A stretch of 64,000 bases of DNA, from assembly GCA_002067745.1 (NCBI GenBank), contig MVRU01000007.1, forward strand, positions 1-64,000, given 5' to 3'. Each line of letters opens with the position of its first letter. Within the stretch, counting starts at the first letter, position 1. The stretch is from Syntrophus sp. PtaU1.Bin005. Lineage in GTDB: Bacteria; Desulfobacterota; Syntrophia; Syntrophales; Syntrophaceae. The notes under the pieces are model-generated. The model saw only the letters and a program-made list of their open reading frames with translations, ran no database searches and was not told where the DNA came from. The translations under genes and the position numbers were made by a program. Positions 11,062 to 20,045 of the stretch are shown here, piece after piece.

Positions 11062-12495
11062 ATGAAGATTTTCGGAATCATTTCCACGGCCGTCGTGACG
11101 TTGCTGCTTGCCTTGTCGCCGGTCGCCGAGGCGGACCACAGCGCCCTCGTCGGTAAAGGGCCTTTCAAGAACGGCCCTGAGGTCACCAAGCGGTGCATAG
11201 AATGCCACGAGAAGGAAACCAGGGACTTTATGAAGACCGTTCATTGGACATGGTCCAAAGTTCAGTTCGACAAAAAAGGCAGAAAGGTCGACATCGGCAA
11301 GGTCAATGCCCTGAATAACTTCTGCGTGGGACTTCCCGGAAACTGGCCCCGCTGTACGAGCTGTCACGCCGGGTACGGCTTCAAGGATGCCAGTTTCGAC
11401 TTTTCCAAGGCGGAAAATGTCGATTGCCTGGTCTGCCACGATACAACGGGCACGTACAAGAAATTCCCCACCAGTGCGGGCCATCCTGTTTATGAAGGGG
11501 AAAAGAAAGAATTTCCCAAGGGAAAGCTGTGGCTGCCCGTCGACCTCGTCAAGGTGGCCCATTCCGTCGGCCCCACCTCACGGGCCACTTGCGGCTCCTG
11601 CCATTTCTATGGAGGCGGGGGCGACCATGTAAAGCATGGTGATCTGGACACATCCCTGATCAATCCGACCCCGGAGATCGATATCCACATGGGTGGTGCG
11701 AAGAAAATGGAGTGCCAGGAATGCCACCAGGCCAAGGACCACCTCCTGAAGGGCGAAGCCGCCTCCGTTACCATCTCCCATGCCGCCCCCACCCACATCG
11801 ACTGCAGTGATTGCCACACGGGCAGCGTTCATAAAAACGCCCTGGTCAACAAGCACACCGAGAGGGTGGCCTGCCAGAGCTGCCACATTCCGACGTTTGC
11901 CAAGTCCATGCCCACCAAGGTCTGGTGGGACTGGTCCACGGCGGGCCGTGAGGTTAAGCCTGAAGACGCCCCGAAGGACCAGTACGGCCAGAAGACCTAT
12001 GACCGGATGAAGGGAGACTTCAAATGGGAAAAGGACGTCGTTCCCACCTACATGTGGTTTAACGGAACCTTTGATCGCTACCTGGCGGGAGAAAAGATCA
12101 ACCCGGCCGAACCGGTCCGGCTCGCCACCCCGATAGGCAGCCGAAACGATCCCAAGGCAAGGATATACCCCTTCAAGATCATGAAAGGAAAGCAGCCCTA
12201 CGACAGCGGGAACAACACGATCGCCTTTGTACAGGTCTTCGGTGCGCCGGACAGCAACGCCTACTGGGTGAAGTACGACTGGAACGCCGCCATCGCCTCC
12301 GGCATGAAGGCAGCCGGCCTGCCCTACAGCGGCAAGTACGGTTTCGTGGAAACCGACATGGCCTGGCCGGTCCATCACATGGTGGTACCCAAGGCGAAAT
12401 CGCTCAAGTGCCTTGACTGCCATAGCGAGAAAGGCCGCCTTGACTGGAAGGCCCTGGGCTACAAGGGGGATCCGATGAATGCGAAAAACCGTTAG
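11062..12495 (+). CDS. Octaheme c-type cytochrome, tetrathionate reductase (OTR) family
   Basis: A periplasmic cytochrome of 477 residues. A 24-residue signal peptide ending PVAEA is followed by eight CXXCH motifs (CIECH, CTSCH, CLVCH, CGSCH, CQECH, CSDCH, CQSCH, CLDCH). The family segments DFSKAENVDCLVCHDTTGTY and VWWDWSTAGRE match the OTR type. Shewanella OTR reduces tetrathionate, nitrite and hydroxylamine in vitro, but its physiological substrate is unsettled, so the function here is open. It has its own promoter and an intrinsic terminator at 12624, so it is monocistronic. It probably accepts electrons from a quinol-linked periplasmic cytochrome pool. Confidence 0.9.
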   Translation: MKIFGIISTAVVTLLLALSPVAEADHSALVGKGPFKNGPEVTKRCIECHEKETRDFMKTVHWTWSKVQFDKKGRKVDIGKVNALNNFCVGLPGNWPRCTSCHAGYGFKDASFDFSKAENVDCLVCHDTTGTYKKFPTSAGHPVYEGEKKEFPKGKLWLPVDLVKVAHSVGPTSRATCGSCHFYGGGGDHVKHGDLDTSLINPTPEIDIHMGGAKKMECQECHQAKDHLLKGEAASVTISHAAPTHIDCSDCHTGSVHKNALVNKHTERVACQSCHIPTFAKSMPTKVWWDWSTAGREVKPEDAPKDQYGQKTYDRMKGDFKWEKDVVPTYMWFNGTFDRYLAGEKINPAEPVRLATPIGSRNDPKARIYPFKIMKGKQPYDSGNNTIAFVQVFGAPDSNAYWVKYDWNAAIASGMKAAGLPYSGKYGFVETDMAWPVHHMVVPKAKSLKCLDCHSEKGRLDWKALGYKGDPMNAKNR

Positions 12496-12623
12496 TCAGG
12501 AAGAATTGCCGGCATGGCGCAGATCCATGAACGGAACAGTCCGCTTGCTCTTTAAAAATCAGCTTTTAGGGAGAAGATTTCAGCAGAGGGGAAAGGGCTG
12601 AAGTTTCGATGCTGAAGACACGA

Positions 12624-12664
12624 TGACCTCTGAAAAGCATCGATTTTTCAGAGGTCACTTTTTG
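12624..12664 (+). terminator. Intrinsic terminator after the octaheme cytochrome
   Basis: A perfect 13-base stem (TGACCTCTGAAAA at 12624-12636 with its complement at 12645-12657), a short loop, then CTTTTT. It lies 129 bases after the cytochrome stop and just before the convergent tRNA-Arg gene. Confidence 0.85.
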
Positions 12665-12696
12665 TTGGGTACGTGCTTTGCCGCAATGCGGAATTA

Positions 12697-12773
12697 TGGC
12701 GCGCCCGGTAGGATTCGAACCTACGACCAACAGATTCGAAGTCTGCGACTCTATCCAGCTGAGCTACGGGCGC
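12697..12773 (-). tRNA. tRNA-Arg (anticodon TCG)
   Basis: A 77-base cloverleaf with acceptor stem GCGCCCG/CGGGCGC, anticodon loop CTTCGAA reading TCG (codon CGA), T-loop GGTTCGAATCC and an encoded CCA. Discriminator is G. All stems pair without mismatch by eye. Confidence 0.96.
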
Positions 12774-12911
12774 AAGCTTGTTGGTTACACATGTCTCTGT
12801 TCCGGGATAAGCGAGTCAGGACTTTTCCCATTCAGAGCCCATGTTTTGAGATCCTGTTGAACGTCAGGGGGTCCTGGCTTTGAACGGGCACCCGGAAACA
12901 CAAGGGAACCG

Positions 12912-12938
12912 TATATATGAGGTTCTTGATGTTGTCAA
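12912..12938 (-). promoter_or_regulatory. Candidate promoter for tRNA-Arg(TCG)
   Basis: TTGACA (12938-12933) and TATATA (12917-12912) with a 15-base spacer on the minus strand. Transcription would begin about 130 bases before the tRNA. The spacer is shorter than ideal. Confidence 0.5.
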
Positions 12939-13212
12939 GGATCAAAACGGGAAAGGATCTTCCTGAAAGGATGTATCCTTGACTTTTCATGGAATGAAGG
13001 GCCGAAGTAAGAGCCATGAGGTTGTCGGTGGCTTGTCAACCCGCTTGAACCCTGGTTAAAAGGTGACGCCTTGAAAAGCTTATGAAAGCCCTGTTTCTGG
13101 TGGGAATAGAAATGGGGCTTTCTTGTAGCAGGGGATTCGTTGTACAGGGAAAATGGGGTTCTTTTTTGACATTGTGTAAATTCAATATCGTTTAACGAAA
13201 GGAGGTTACACT
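12939..13212. other. Intergenic stretch with a hairpin upstream of the flavoprotein
   Basis: No credible gene. GAAAGCCC (13084-13091) pairs perfectly with GGGCTTTC (13115-13122), with an inner TTTC/GAAA, about 90 bases before the flavoprotein ATG. TTGACA at 13166-13171 could be a -35, but no convincing -10 is placed 17 bases after it. Confidence 0.5.
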
Positions 13213-14775
13213 ATGAAACCAGAAAAGGAAAGTATGGAAGGCAACGGCGTAAGCAGGCGATCGGTCCTCAAGGGGGCTGTCGCCATGGGCGCTGTGGCGG
13301 TGGGCGGCGGCCTGGCGCTCAACATGTCCGCACCCGATAGGGCAGAAGCGGCCGTCAAAAAGCTTCCCTCCAAATGGGATGAAACGTGGGATGTTGTCGT
13401 GATCGGTTCAGGCTTCGCTGGACTCGCAGCGGCGGCGGAAGCGGCCGGCGGAGGCGCCAAGGTCATCATCCTCGAAAAGATGCCGACTTACGGGGGGAAT
13501 TCCATCATCAACGGCGGTGAGTACAATTCCTGGGACGACCAATTGCATTTAAGGGAAAAACTGCAGTTGGGAGAGGACAGCGTTGAACTGCACAAAAACG
13601 ATACGTTGAAGGGTGGAGACTTCTACAGTTTTCCTGAACTGGTCGAGGTCTTCGTCAACGGGGCGACACCCGCCCTGAACTGGATGATTGAGGAGGGGGG
13701 ATGCAAGCTCAGGAATATCCTGAACCGCACGGGCGGTCATTCCGCCTATCGAACCCACACCAACGTCGAGGGTGTCGGTCGGGGCTACACGGAACCCCTG
13801 AAAAAAATCGCTGAGAGCCGCGGCGCTAAAATCCGCCTCAACACAAAATTAACCTGGATTTGGAGAAGGGATGCCGATTCCCAGAGCCCCATCGAAGGCG
13901 TGGAGGTCGTAACGGGAAGAAAAACGGTTAACATCCGGATCGGCAAGGCGCTGATCATGGCTTCCGGCGGCTTTGGCAGAGACAAGAAGATGTTGAGAGA
14001 ATACAATCCCGGCATTCTGGACGAGTACAACTGCACGAATCACCCCGGCGCAACAGGGGAAACCATCCGGATGGCCCAGGCCATCGGCGCTGATTCCCTT
14101 CAGCTTGCGTTCATTCAGTTGTACCCCTATGCGGCACCCGACACGGGAATTCTCGATGTCCCCGCCATCTATCCCTTCCGGGGCCCTGGTTACGGCATTG
14201 TTTACGTGAACAAGCTCGGTAAGCGTTTCGTCAATGAAATGGAGCGCCGCGACGTTGTTTCCATGGCCCAGATCAAAACCAAGATGAAACCGACCTATTC
14301 TCTGTTCTGCGAGGCGATGATTCCAAAAATGGGAACAAAGGAGGAAGTGGAAAAGGGAATCGCCAAAGGCCGCTTCATCAAAGCCGAGACAATCACGGAG
14401 CTGGCTCAAAAGCTGGGAATTCCGGCAGACAGCCTGGGGGAAACCATCAGGAACCACAATCGGTACATGGCCGAAGGTAAAGACCCCGAATTCGGCCGCC
14501 AGTTCACGAAGGTGATGATTCCCCTGACGGAAGGCCCCTTCTATGCCGTAGCCCAATGGCCCGCTGTGCATCACACCATGGGGGGGCTCCGCATCAACAA
14601 GGATGCCCAGGTCATTGATATCTGGGGAAAGGTCATCCCCTGTTTTTATGCGGCAGGAGAAGTCACCGGCGGAGTGCACGGCGCGAACCGCCTGGGTGGA
14701 AATGCGATTCCCGATGCCATTGCCTTTGGACGGATGGCCGGTACCAATGCGGCAAAAGAGAAGAGGAGAACATGA
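13213..14775 (+). CDS. Tat-exported FAD-dependent reductase, fumarate/urocanate reductase family
   Basis: A periplasmic flavoprotein of 520 residues. A twin-arginine signal SRRSVLKG (residues 14-21) and an alanine-rich stretch ending RAEA are followed by the FAD-binding GSGFAGLAAAAEAA near residue 64. The C-terminal VHHTMGGLRI and GGVHGANRLGGNAI match the catalytic and FAD segments of flavocytochrome c fumarate reductase, and the proton-donor arginine is kept in NEMERRD. The substrate-binding His of FccA (IQAHP) is Tyr here (IQLYP), as I recall for urocanate reductase, so fumarate is doubtful as substrate. It has no heme or FMN domain; the heptaheme cytochrome 66 bases downstream probably supplies electrons. 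Confidence 0.88.
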   Translation: MKPEKESMEGNGVSRRSVLKGAVAMGAVAVGGGLALNMSAPDRAEAAVKKLPSKWDETWDVVVIGSGFAGLAAAAEAAGGGAKVIILEKMPTYGGNSIINGGEYNSWDDQLHLREKLQLGEDSVELHKNDTLKGGDFYSFPELVEVFVNGATPALNWMIEEGGCKLRNILNRTGGHSAYRTHTNVEGVGRGYTEPLKKIAESRGAKIRLNTKLTWIWRRDADSQSPIEGVEVVTGRKTVNIRIGKALIMASGGFGRDKKMLREYNPGILDEYNCTNHPGATGETIRMAQAIGADSLQLAFIQLYPYAAPDTGILDVPAIYPFRGPGYGIVYVNKLGKRFVNEMERRDVVSMAQIKTKMKPTYSLFCEAMIPKMGTKEEVEKGIAKGRFIKAETITELAQKLGIPADSLGETIRNHNRYMAEGKDPEFGRQFTKVMIPLTEGPFYAVAQWPAVHHTMGGLRINKDAQVIDIWGKVIPCFYAAGEVTGGVHGANRLGGNAIPDAIAFGRMAGTNAAKEKRRT

Positions 14776-14841
14776 CCGGAAGGTAGGTGCGGTTATTTCA
14801 TCATCCACTTTCCTTTTTCTTCACATCAATGAAGGTGACGT

Positions 14842-15561
14842 ATGAAAAAATTACTGTTTCCAGCGTTTTTGATTGCATCGCTGTTCTTCCTGCCCTATGT
14901 CCTGGTGGGGGATTTGAGTGTCGAAGCGGCCAAACCTGAAGCGGTTTCCTGCAAGACCTGCCATGCCGATCTGGCCTCCGTTCTTCCCAAGGGACACCCG
15001 CCCGTCGCAGAGAACAGCCTGGCCTCCTGCATGCCCTGCCATCCGAGTGATTTCGAGGGGAGGGCGGAGAAGAATCTCTTTGCGACGCGGATGCACATGG
15101 CCCATCTTCCCCCCAGGGGATCTCTGGACTGCACGGCCTGCCATGAATGGATGCCGGGCAAAAGCTTTGGGCTGATCGGCCGGGAGGGATCCTGGGGAGC
15201 ACCGGATGCGAAAGACATGGATTTTTTGCGGACCATATTCAAGTCCTGGGCAGGCTCCGGCTATATGGACCATCTGCATGCCGCGGCAGGGATCGGTTGT
15301 ACCCAATGCCACGGCAAAGGATTGCCCAGAGCCGATGACACGGTAGAGAACGATCGCTGCCTTGTCTGTCATGGTCCCATGGACCGGCTTGCCCAGAAAA
15401 CGGAGCCGAAGGAGTTTAAAGACCGCAATCCCCACAAGTCGCATCTGGGAGACATCGCCTGTACAGTCTGTCATAAAGGACATGCGGAATCCAAGGTCTA
15501 TTGCCTGGAATGCCACAAATTTGACATGAAGATCATGGGGGCCGGTGAAGCCAAAAAATAA
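14842..15561 (+). CDS. Periplasmic heptaheme c-type cytochrome
   Basis: A 239-residue protein with an N-terminal signal peptide (about 29 residues, ending SVEA) and seven CXXCH motifs (CKTCH, CMPCH, CTACH, CTQCH, CLVCH, CTVCH, CLECH). Histidine-rich stretches between them could supply distal ligands. It directly follows the Tat flavoprotein and is followed by a terminator, so the two form a transcription unit. It is most likely the electron donor of the flavoprotein, in the way the heme domain serves FccA in fused flavocytochromes. Its tetraheme relatives are shorter; the extra hemes may extend the wire. Confidence 0.88.
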   Translation: MKKLLFPAFLIASLFFLPYVLVGDLSVEAAKPEAVSCKTCHADLASVLPKGHPPVAENSLASCMPCHPSDFEGRAEKNLFATRMHMAHLPPRGSLDCTACHEWMPGKSFGLIGREGSWGAPDAKDMDFLRTIFKSWAGSGYMDHLHAAAGIGCTQCHGKGLPRADDTVENDRCLVCHGPMDRLAQKTEPKEFKDRNPHKSHLGDIACTVCHKGHAESKVYCLECHKFDMKIMGAGEAKK

Positions 15562-15590
15562 ACGCAACAGGCTTCGGGTCTGACTTCTCG

Positions 15591-15632
15591 AAGGGGGGAA
15601 AAGGTGACGGTCGTTCCCTCCCCCCTTTTTTC
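15591..15632 (+). terminator. Intrinsic terminator after flavoprotein-cytochrome unit
   Basis: AAGGGGGGA (15591-15599) pairs with TCCCCCCTT (15619-15627), followed by a run of Ts, 30 bases after the heptaheme cytochrome stop. Confidence 0.75.
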
Positions 15633-15790
15633 CTTCGGCGGGGAATCCCCGGATCCCGACATTCCCCGCGTGTCGATGCCCCCGGGACGGAGCATCTCCC
15701 TCCAGGAGATCAGCGCTTCTCCAGGCGAGGGAGCCGTCGATGCTGAGTCACCTGGATGAACCTACTTGAAATGAAAGGAAAGGAAAGGCT

Positions 15791-16231
15791 ATGAAGACGA
15801 TCCCCTCGATGATTTGCTCCTTTTTTCTGATCCTCCTTCTGCTTCCAGACCCGGCGGTCGGCTCATCGGACTGGGTGGAATATGGAAGGTCCGATCAGGG
15901 GGACATTTACCTGTATCACCCGGCGACCATGAAACAAAAAACGAAGGATATCATGCAGGTGTGGGTCAAGGTGGTGTTCTCCGATAAAGGGAAAAAGCAT
16001 TACGCTCAGTGGTTGAAAAATAAAGGTGAGCCGGTCGAAGGATATGAAAAGCTTTCTCACACGCTGTCCTTGATGGAAATCGACGCGAAATCCCCGAGAT
16101 TCCGTATTTTATATGGCTCTGAATACGATATGGATGATAAAGAACTCTTCAGGGGATCTCGTGATGCCCCCTGGAAAGACATCCTTCCCCGTTCCACCCA
16201 GGAGCGTTTAAAAAACAATATCTTGAAATAA
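15791..16231 (+). CDS. Small secreted protein, surface-adhesin E-like
   Basis: A 146-residue protein with a signal peptide (hydrophobic core FFLILLLL, probable cleavage after AVGS). The mature part starts with WVEYG and continues with a hydrophilic IMQVWVKVVFSDKGKKHYAQW stretch resembling the adhesin protein E family, judged by eye only. It contains no heme motif or lipobox. It has its own ribosome-binding site (GAAAGGAAAGG) and a terminator downstream. Role unknown; its place in the cytochrome island may be incidental. Confidence 0.7.
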   Translation: MKTIPSMICSFFLILLLLPDPAVGSSDWVEYGRSDQGDIYLYHPATMKQKTKDIMQVWVKVVFSDKGKKHYAQWLKNKGEPVEGYEKLSHTLSLMEIDAKSPRFRILYGSEYDMDDKELFRGSRDAPWKDILPRSTQERLKNNILK

Positions 16232-16273
16232 GAACGTTGCCCTTCCTCAACACAGGGCATTCCTCAACATCAG

Positions 16274-16317
16274 GACGGCGCTGCGATCCTTGCACAGAAG
16301 AACGGCGCCGTCTTTCT
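16274..16317 (+). terminator. Intrinsic terminator after the small secreted protein
   Basis: GACGGCGC (16274-16281) pairs with GCGCCGTC (16305-16312), followed by TTTCTA, 43 bases after the stop. The loop is long (23 bases), so efficiency may be modest. Confidence 0.55.
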
Positions 16318-16500
16318 ATATGGAAGCCCTGAAGGGCCGCCGTGTCATCCCCCTGCGGTCAAAAAAGGACAGAGCAACCCTCCCGTCCAGCCGGCGGATT
16401 TTTGCGCACGACGGTGCGCTCCGGGCGCCTCCGCCGCCAGGCAGCCGCCCGGCAAGTGCACCACTGCAGACCCTTGGCGTACCTCTCTGATCCTCACCCA

Positions 16501-19278
16501 TCACAACGTGAACACCGCCCAGAAAATGAGGACCGTCAAGAGCAGCCCAAGAAGAACGCTTGCGATTCCGAATATGCCGGCAAAGAGCTGGATGCCCGTT
16601 CCCGGCCCCTTGCAGGCAACCTCCTCCAGTCGGTTTTCCCGAAGGATCCGTTCGTATTCCTGCGGCCGCTCTCTCCTGAGCGCCTCCAGGGTGTAGCTTC
16701 CCGTGAAGATGTTCTTCTCCAGGGGAAATTTGTCCGGAATCAGGTGGTTATTGAAAAAGTGAATGGTGAAGATGAAGACCGACGCCAGGAACGCCTCTTC
16801 TGAATGAGCCAACGATACGATGTTGATCATCCAGCCCGGCATGACATAGGAGGAAAGCTCCGGTATCCACATGATAATGCCGGAGAGCCCGATGAGGAAC
16901 ATCCCCCAGAAAACAGCCATGAAATCGAATTTTTCCCAGTACGTCCAACGATCGAACTGTGGCTTTTCGCCCCGGTTGAAGAACCATTTGAACATCCCCC
17001 CGATATCCTGGACGTCTTTGAGGCGCGGGAAAAGAGAATCCGGGCCGAAGAGCCTTCCTAACCAGCCCTCGAACCTGAAGCCGGGAAACAGGAATTTAAG
17101 GGACAACCAGCAGGTATAGAGGAATAGCAGCCACATGACGACCGCGCTGACACGGTGCACGGTGCCTGCGTTCTCCACGCCTCCCAGGAGGCCGACCAAG
17201 GTCCTGGCCCATGCGGCATCGGGATACTTCAACGGAAATCCTGAAATCACGACACCGAAGAATGAAAGGATCAGCACAATGTGCATCAAGCGATCCCGCG
17301 TTGAAAAACGCCTGACGTACTGGCGGCCCAGATCTCCGGGCACGGCCGTCTCGACGTTCAGACCTTCCTTGATACGACAGCTCTGCTCCACATAAACCTT
17401 ACGGCACCAGAGAAGAGAATGAACCCAGAAGAAGGCAAAGACCGATACCAACAGGCCGATCATGAATTTCTCCGTCAGGTAAAGGGAAAGAAACTTCTCG
17501 GGATTCCCGGGGTCCGGGTGCGGTACATAAGAAACGAATCTGGGGTGAAAATCAGAATGGCACTTTCCGCAAGTCCCGACCAGCACCCGGGGATGCAGGG
17601 CAGAATCGGGATGGTCGGCCGGAAGAATGTTGTGCCCCGTATGACAGTCCTGGCAGCCCGCCACTTTTTCATAGCTTCCCAGCCGTCTCGCTTTTCCATG
17701 ATACGTCTCTCCATAGCCGCTCACCGCATGGGGAAATGCCCCATACTTGCCGGCAATGCCTCCCTCACGGTGACACGAAACGCACAGGTTCGTATAGTGT
17801 TCTCTCTTATCGGCCAGGCCTTCCGCCGTCGCCGGAAAGACGGGAACGTCATGAACGCCGTGACAGTCGCCGCAGGAAGCGGCCTCCTTACTTCCGGCAA
17901 GAAGCCGGGCCCCATGACCCTTTGTCAGGTATGTGCTCTGGTCATGGCACTTCGTGCAGGTCTGCATTGCCGCAGCTTCGTCCTTCCCCGCCGATGCGGA
18001 TTCTGAAGGATGGATGTCGGTATGGCAATCGAGACAGGTGAGTTTGGCCTTCACGGCATGGGCGCTCTTGGAATATAAGCCGTCCGTGTCCCGATGACAG
18101 ACGGCGCAGGAAATCGACTTTTGGGGTTCCTTTCCGGACATGTGCCGATTCAGATCCTGGATGCCCTGATGACAGGCGGCACAGCCCAGTACCCCATGGG
18201 ATGTGGAGGCAAAATGCTCCTTGAACTTGGAGTCCGAATGGCAGGAGGTGCAAGCTGCAAGCGACAAGGGGGGCGGCGCTTCGACTTTGGCCTTCACAAT
18301 CATTTTCCCGGGTGCTTCCTTGGGATGGATTCCCGAATGGCACTGTACGCAGGAAAATTTTTTGACCGTCGCATGGAATCCCGTTTTCGAGATATCCCCG
18401 TGGCACGATGCGCAGGAGGCCGTTTTGACGGGTTCAGTCCTTTTCATGTGCTTGGCGATATCTGTTACACCCTTGTGGCAGGCGGCGCAGCTGAGCTTCC
18501 CATGCTTTGTCTGGGAAAAATACTGGCGATATTCCGGTTTGGAATGGCAGGTGATACAGCTCGGACCTGCAGCCTCCTTTGCCGTTGCGGCTTTTTCCGA
18601 AGAAGAGGGTGGTCGTGCGGCGGTCTTCGGGCTTTTGCCGTCTGCGGCCGGAGCTTTTTCCGTCGCGGTTTTGCCTCGATTTTCCGCCGCCTTGCCCGCA
18701 TCGGGCTTTGGGGCAAAGCTCAGGGGGAGCAGCGGCGATGGAGTTACATTGCCGAATTGGTGGCAGTTGGAGCACATGAACTCGGATTTTTTGTGCTGGA
18801 AATGGCAGAGAAGACAGTCCACGTCAGTGCCTAAATGCGAGTTGTGAGGGTTCGGCAGCGAAGGCCCTCTGGCCGGCGCCTTTGCAAGCCCCTCCCTGCT
18901 GTGACACTTGATGCAAACCTCTTGACCGATTTTTCCGTAAGGGGTTTTCGGGCCGTGGCATTGTTCGCAGGAAATGCCTGAAAGCATGTGGACATGACTT
19001 GTCGGCATCTTGGATTTAATGGAAACCTTGTCCCTTGCATGACATGGCATGCAGCCCTTGAGCGTCATGCTCCTTGTGTCCATGTGGGTCCCGGGAAGGA
19101 CTTTTTCCTCGCCATGGCAGGCCTGGCAGTCTCCGGGCGGAACATTGGACAGGCGCTTCGGCATCCCGGAAGCGGCGCCAGAAAGGGCGAAGAAACAAAA
19201 AACACCGATAAAGGATAGGATGGTGAGAGAAAGAAAGGGCTTGATACTTCCTGACAGAGACTTCCGTTGTGTTTTCAT
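16501..19278 (-). CDS. 19-heme cytochrome c fused to membrane cytochrome b domain (CbcL-like)
   Basis: A 925-residue inner-membrane protein. A signal peptide/anchor (FLSLTILSFIGVFCFFAL) is followed by a periplasmic part of roughly 590 residues with 19 CXXCH motifs. A low-complexity Ala/Lys/Pro linker (about residues 195-240) separates a first group of six hemes from thirteen more. The C-terminal 330 residues hold about six hydrophobic segments with histidines in LMHIV, TVHRV, LAHSEE and FTIHFFNNH, as in the HydC/FdnI-type cytochrome b of Geobacter CbcL, which has nine c hemes. The expected role is quinol oxidation and electron delivery to periplasmic or extracellular acceptors. I chose the ATG at 19278 (GGAG nine bases upstream, followed by a proper signal sequence) over 19314. 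Confidence 0.9.
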   Translation of the reverse strand: MKTQRKSLSGSIKPFLSLTILSFIGVFCFFALSGAASGMPKRLSNVPPGDCQACHGEEKVLPGTHMDTRSMTLKGCMPCHARDKVSIKSKMPTSHVHMLSGISCEQCHGPKTPYGKIGQEVCIKCHSREGLAKAPARGPSLPNPHNSHLGTDVDCLLCHFQHKKSEFMCSNCHQFGNVTPSPLLPLSFAPKPDAGKAAENRGKTATEKAPAADGKSPKTAARPPSSSEKAATAKEAAGPSCITCHSKPEYRQYFSQTKHGKLSCAACHKGVTDIAKHMKRTEPVKTASCASCHGDISKTGFHATVKKFSCVQCHSGIHPKEAPGKMIVKAKVEAPPPLSLAACTSCHSDSKFKEHFASTSHGVLGCAACHQGIQDLNRHMSGKEPQKSISCAVCHRDTDGLYSKSAHAVKAKLTCLDCHTDIHPSESASAGKDEAAAMQTCTKCHDQSTYLTKGHGARLLAGSKEAASCGDCHGVHDVPVFPATAEGLADKREHYTNLCVSCHREGGIAGKYGAFPHAVSGYGETYHGKARRLGSYEKVAGCQDCHTGHNILPADHPDSALHPRVLVGTCGKCHSDFHPRFVSYVPHPDPGNPEKFLSLYLTEKFMIGLLVSVFAFFWVHSLLWCRKVYVEQSCRIKEGLNVETAVPGDLGRQYVRRFSTRDRLMHIVLILSFFGVVISGFPLKYPDAAWARTLVGLLGGVENAGTVHRVSAVVMWLLFLYTCWLSLKFLFPGFRFEGWLGRLFGPDSLFPRLKDVQDIGGMFKWFFNRGEKPQFDRWTYWEKFDFMAVFWGMFLIGLSGIIMWIPELSSYVMPGWMINIVSLAHSEEAFLASVFIFTIHFFNNHLIPDKFPLEKNIFTGSYTLEALRRERPQEYERILRENRLEEVACKGPGTGIQLFAGIFGIASVLLGLLLTVLIFWAVFTL

Positions 19279-19982
19279 GGATGGCATCTCCGAGGTAATG
19301 AGGAAGCGGTTCAACTTTGTTCCTGCCTGGGGTTACCCGCTTCAGGCCAGGATATGAAAAATCTTCGATACGGCCTCATGGACCGTTGACGGGAGCAGCA
19401 GGGGCGTCCCATCCCGTATCCTTCGGTTGCAGCTTTTTTCACTGCATCGTTTCCAGTGATGCACCCGAAGGCAACACAGTCTGCCATGGCCACCGTTTCT
19501 TTAGAGGCTTCGATTCCCGCGTTTGCCACGCCCGTGAGCATCCGTCGCCGGACCACTGCTGTTTTCTTTGCGGGATGGGCGCTCTTTTCATTGCCAGAAG
19601 AGATCCTCCAGGAAGATTTTCCCTGTCAGAGGGTTCGTCAGGAATATCCGGCCACACGGATCCTTATGGAACTATAAAAGCACGAATTTTCCATGTCAAG
19701 CGTATTCTGGCCGGTTCTATCCTGAAAGAAAGGTCGCAACTCCTGTAACTGCAGGCATGAAGAGAGCTTTTTCCTGCGGGAGATACACGTTTTCATCGTC
19801 CGGGGCGCTGCGTTGCTCTTTTTCCCCGGATAAAATTCAGAAAGAGCGCCACAGACAGAATCGAGTCCCGCACGGAAGATCCCCTGTGTACGAAATCTGA
19901 TGGTCTGGAGACCTGGAGAACAGTCAGTGCAGGGCTGCACACGTTATGGGGATTATAACAATTGACAGGGGAGTCAGAGTGC
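19279..19982. other. Intergenic stretch without a supported gene
   Basis: Upstream of the giant cytochrome. Open frames below 145 codons overlap on both strands without ribosome-binding sites or recognisable motifs. A minus-strand frame at 19311-19556 is alanine-rich but runs into the cytochrome start and matches nothing I know. No strong promoter was found for the cytochrome. Confidence 0.55.
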
Positions 19983-20010
19983 GAGAAAAGCCCTTTTCAA
20001 GGGGCTTCTC
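19983..20010 (-). terminator. Terminator of the tRNA-Arg/tRNA-His unit
   Basis: On the minus strand, GAGAAGCCCC (20010-20001) pairs with GGGCTTTTCTC (19993-19983) around a short loop, 36 bases after tRNA-His. The U-rich part is within the 3' arm, so it is a moderate candidate. Confidence 0.5.
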
Positions 20011-20045
20011 TTCATCTTGACAGGTTGGAATTCTGAATTTGTATA

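Noticed and set aside
12612-12883. Plus-strand frames across the tRNA-Arg gene
   Set aside because: They read through the antisense of a clear tRNA gene and end without any motif.
19311-19556. Minus-strand 81-codon alanine-rich frame before the 19-heme cytochrome
   Set aside because: It runs into the cytochrome start, lacks an initiation site and matched no family by eye; it could be a decayed fragment but this cannot be supported.
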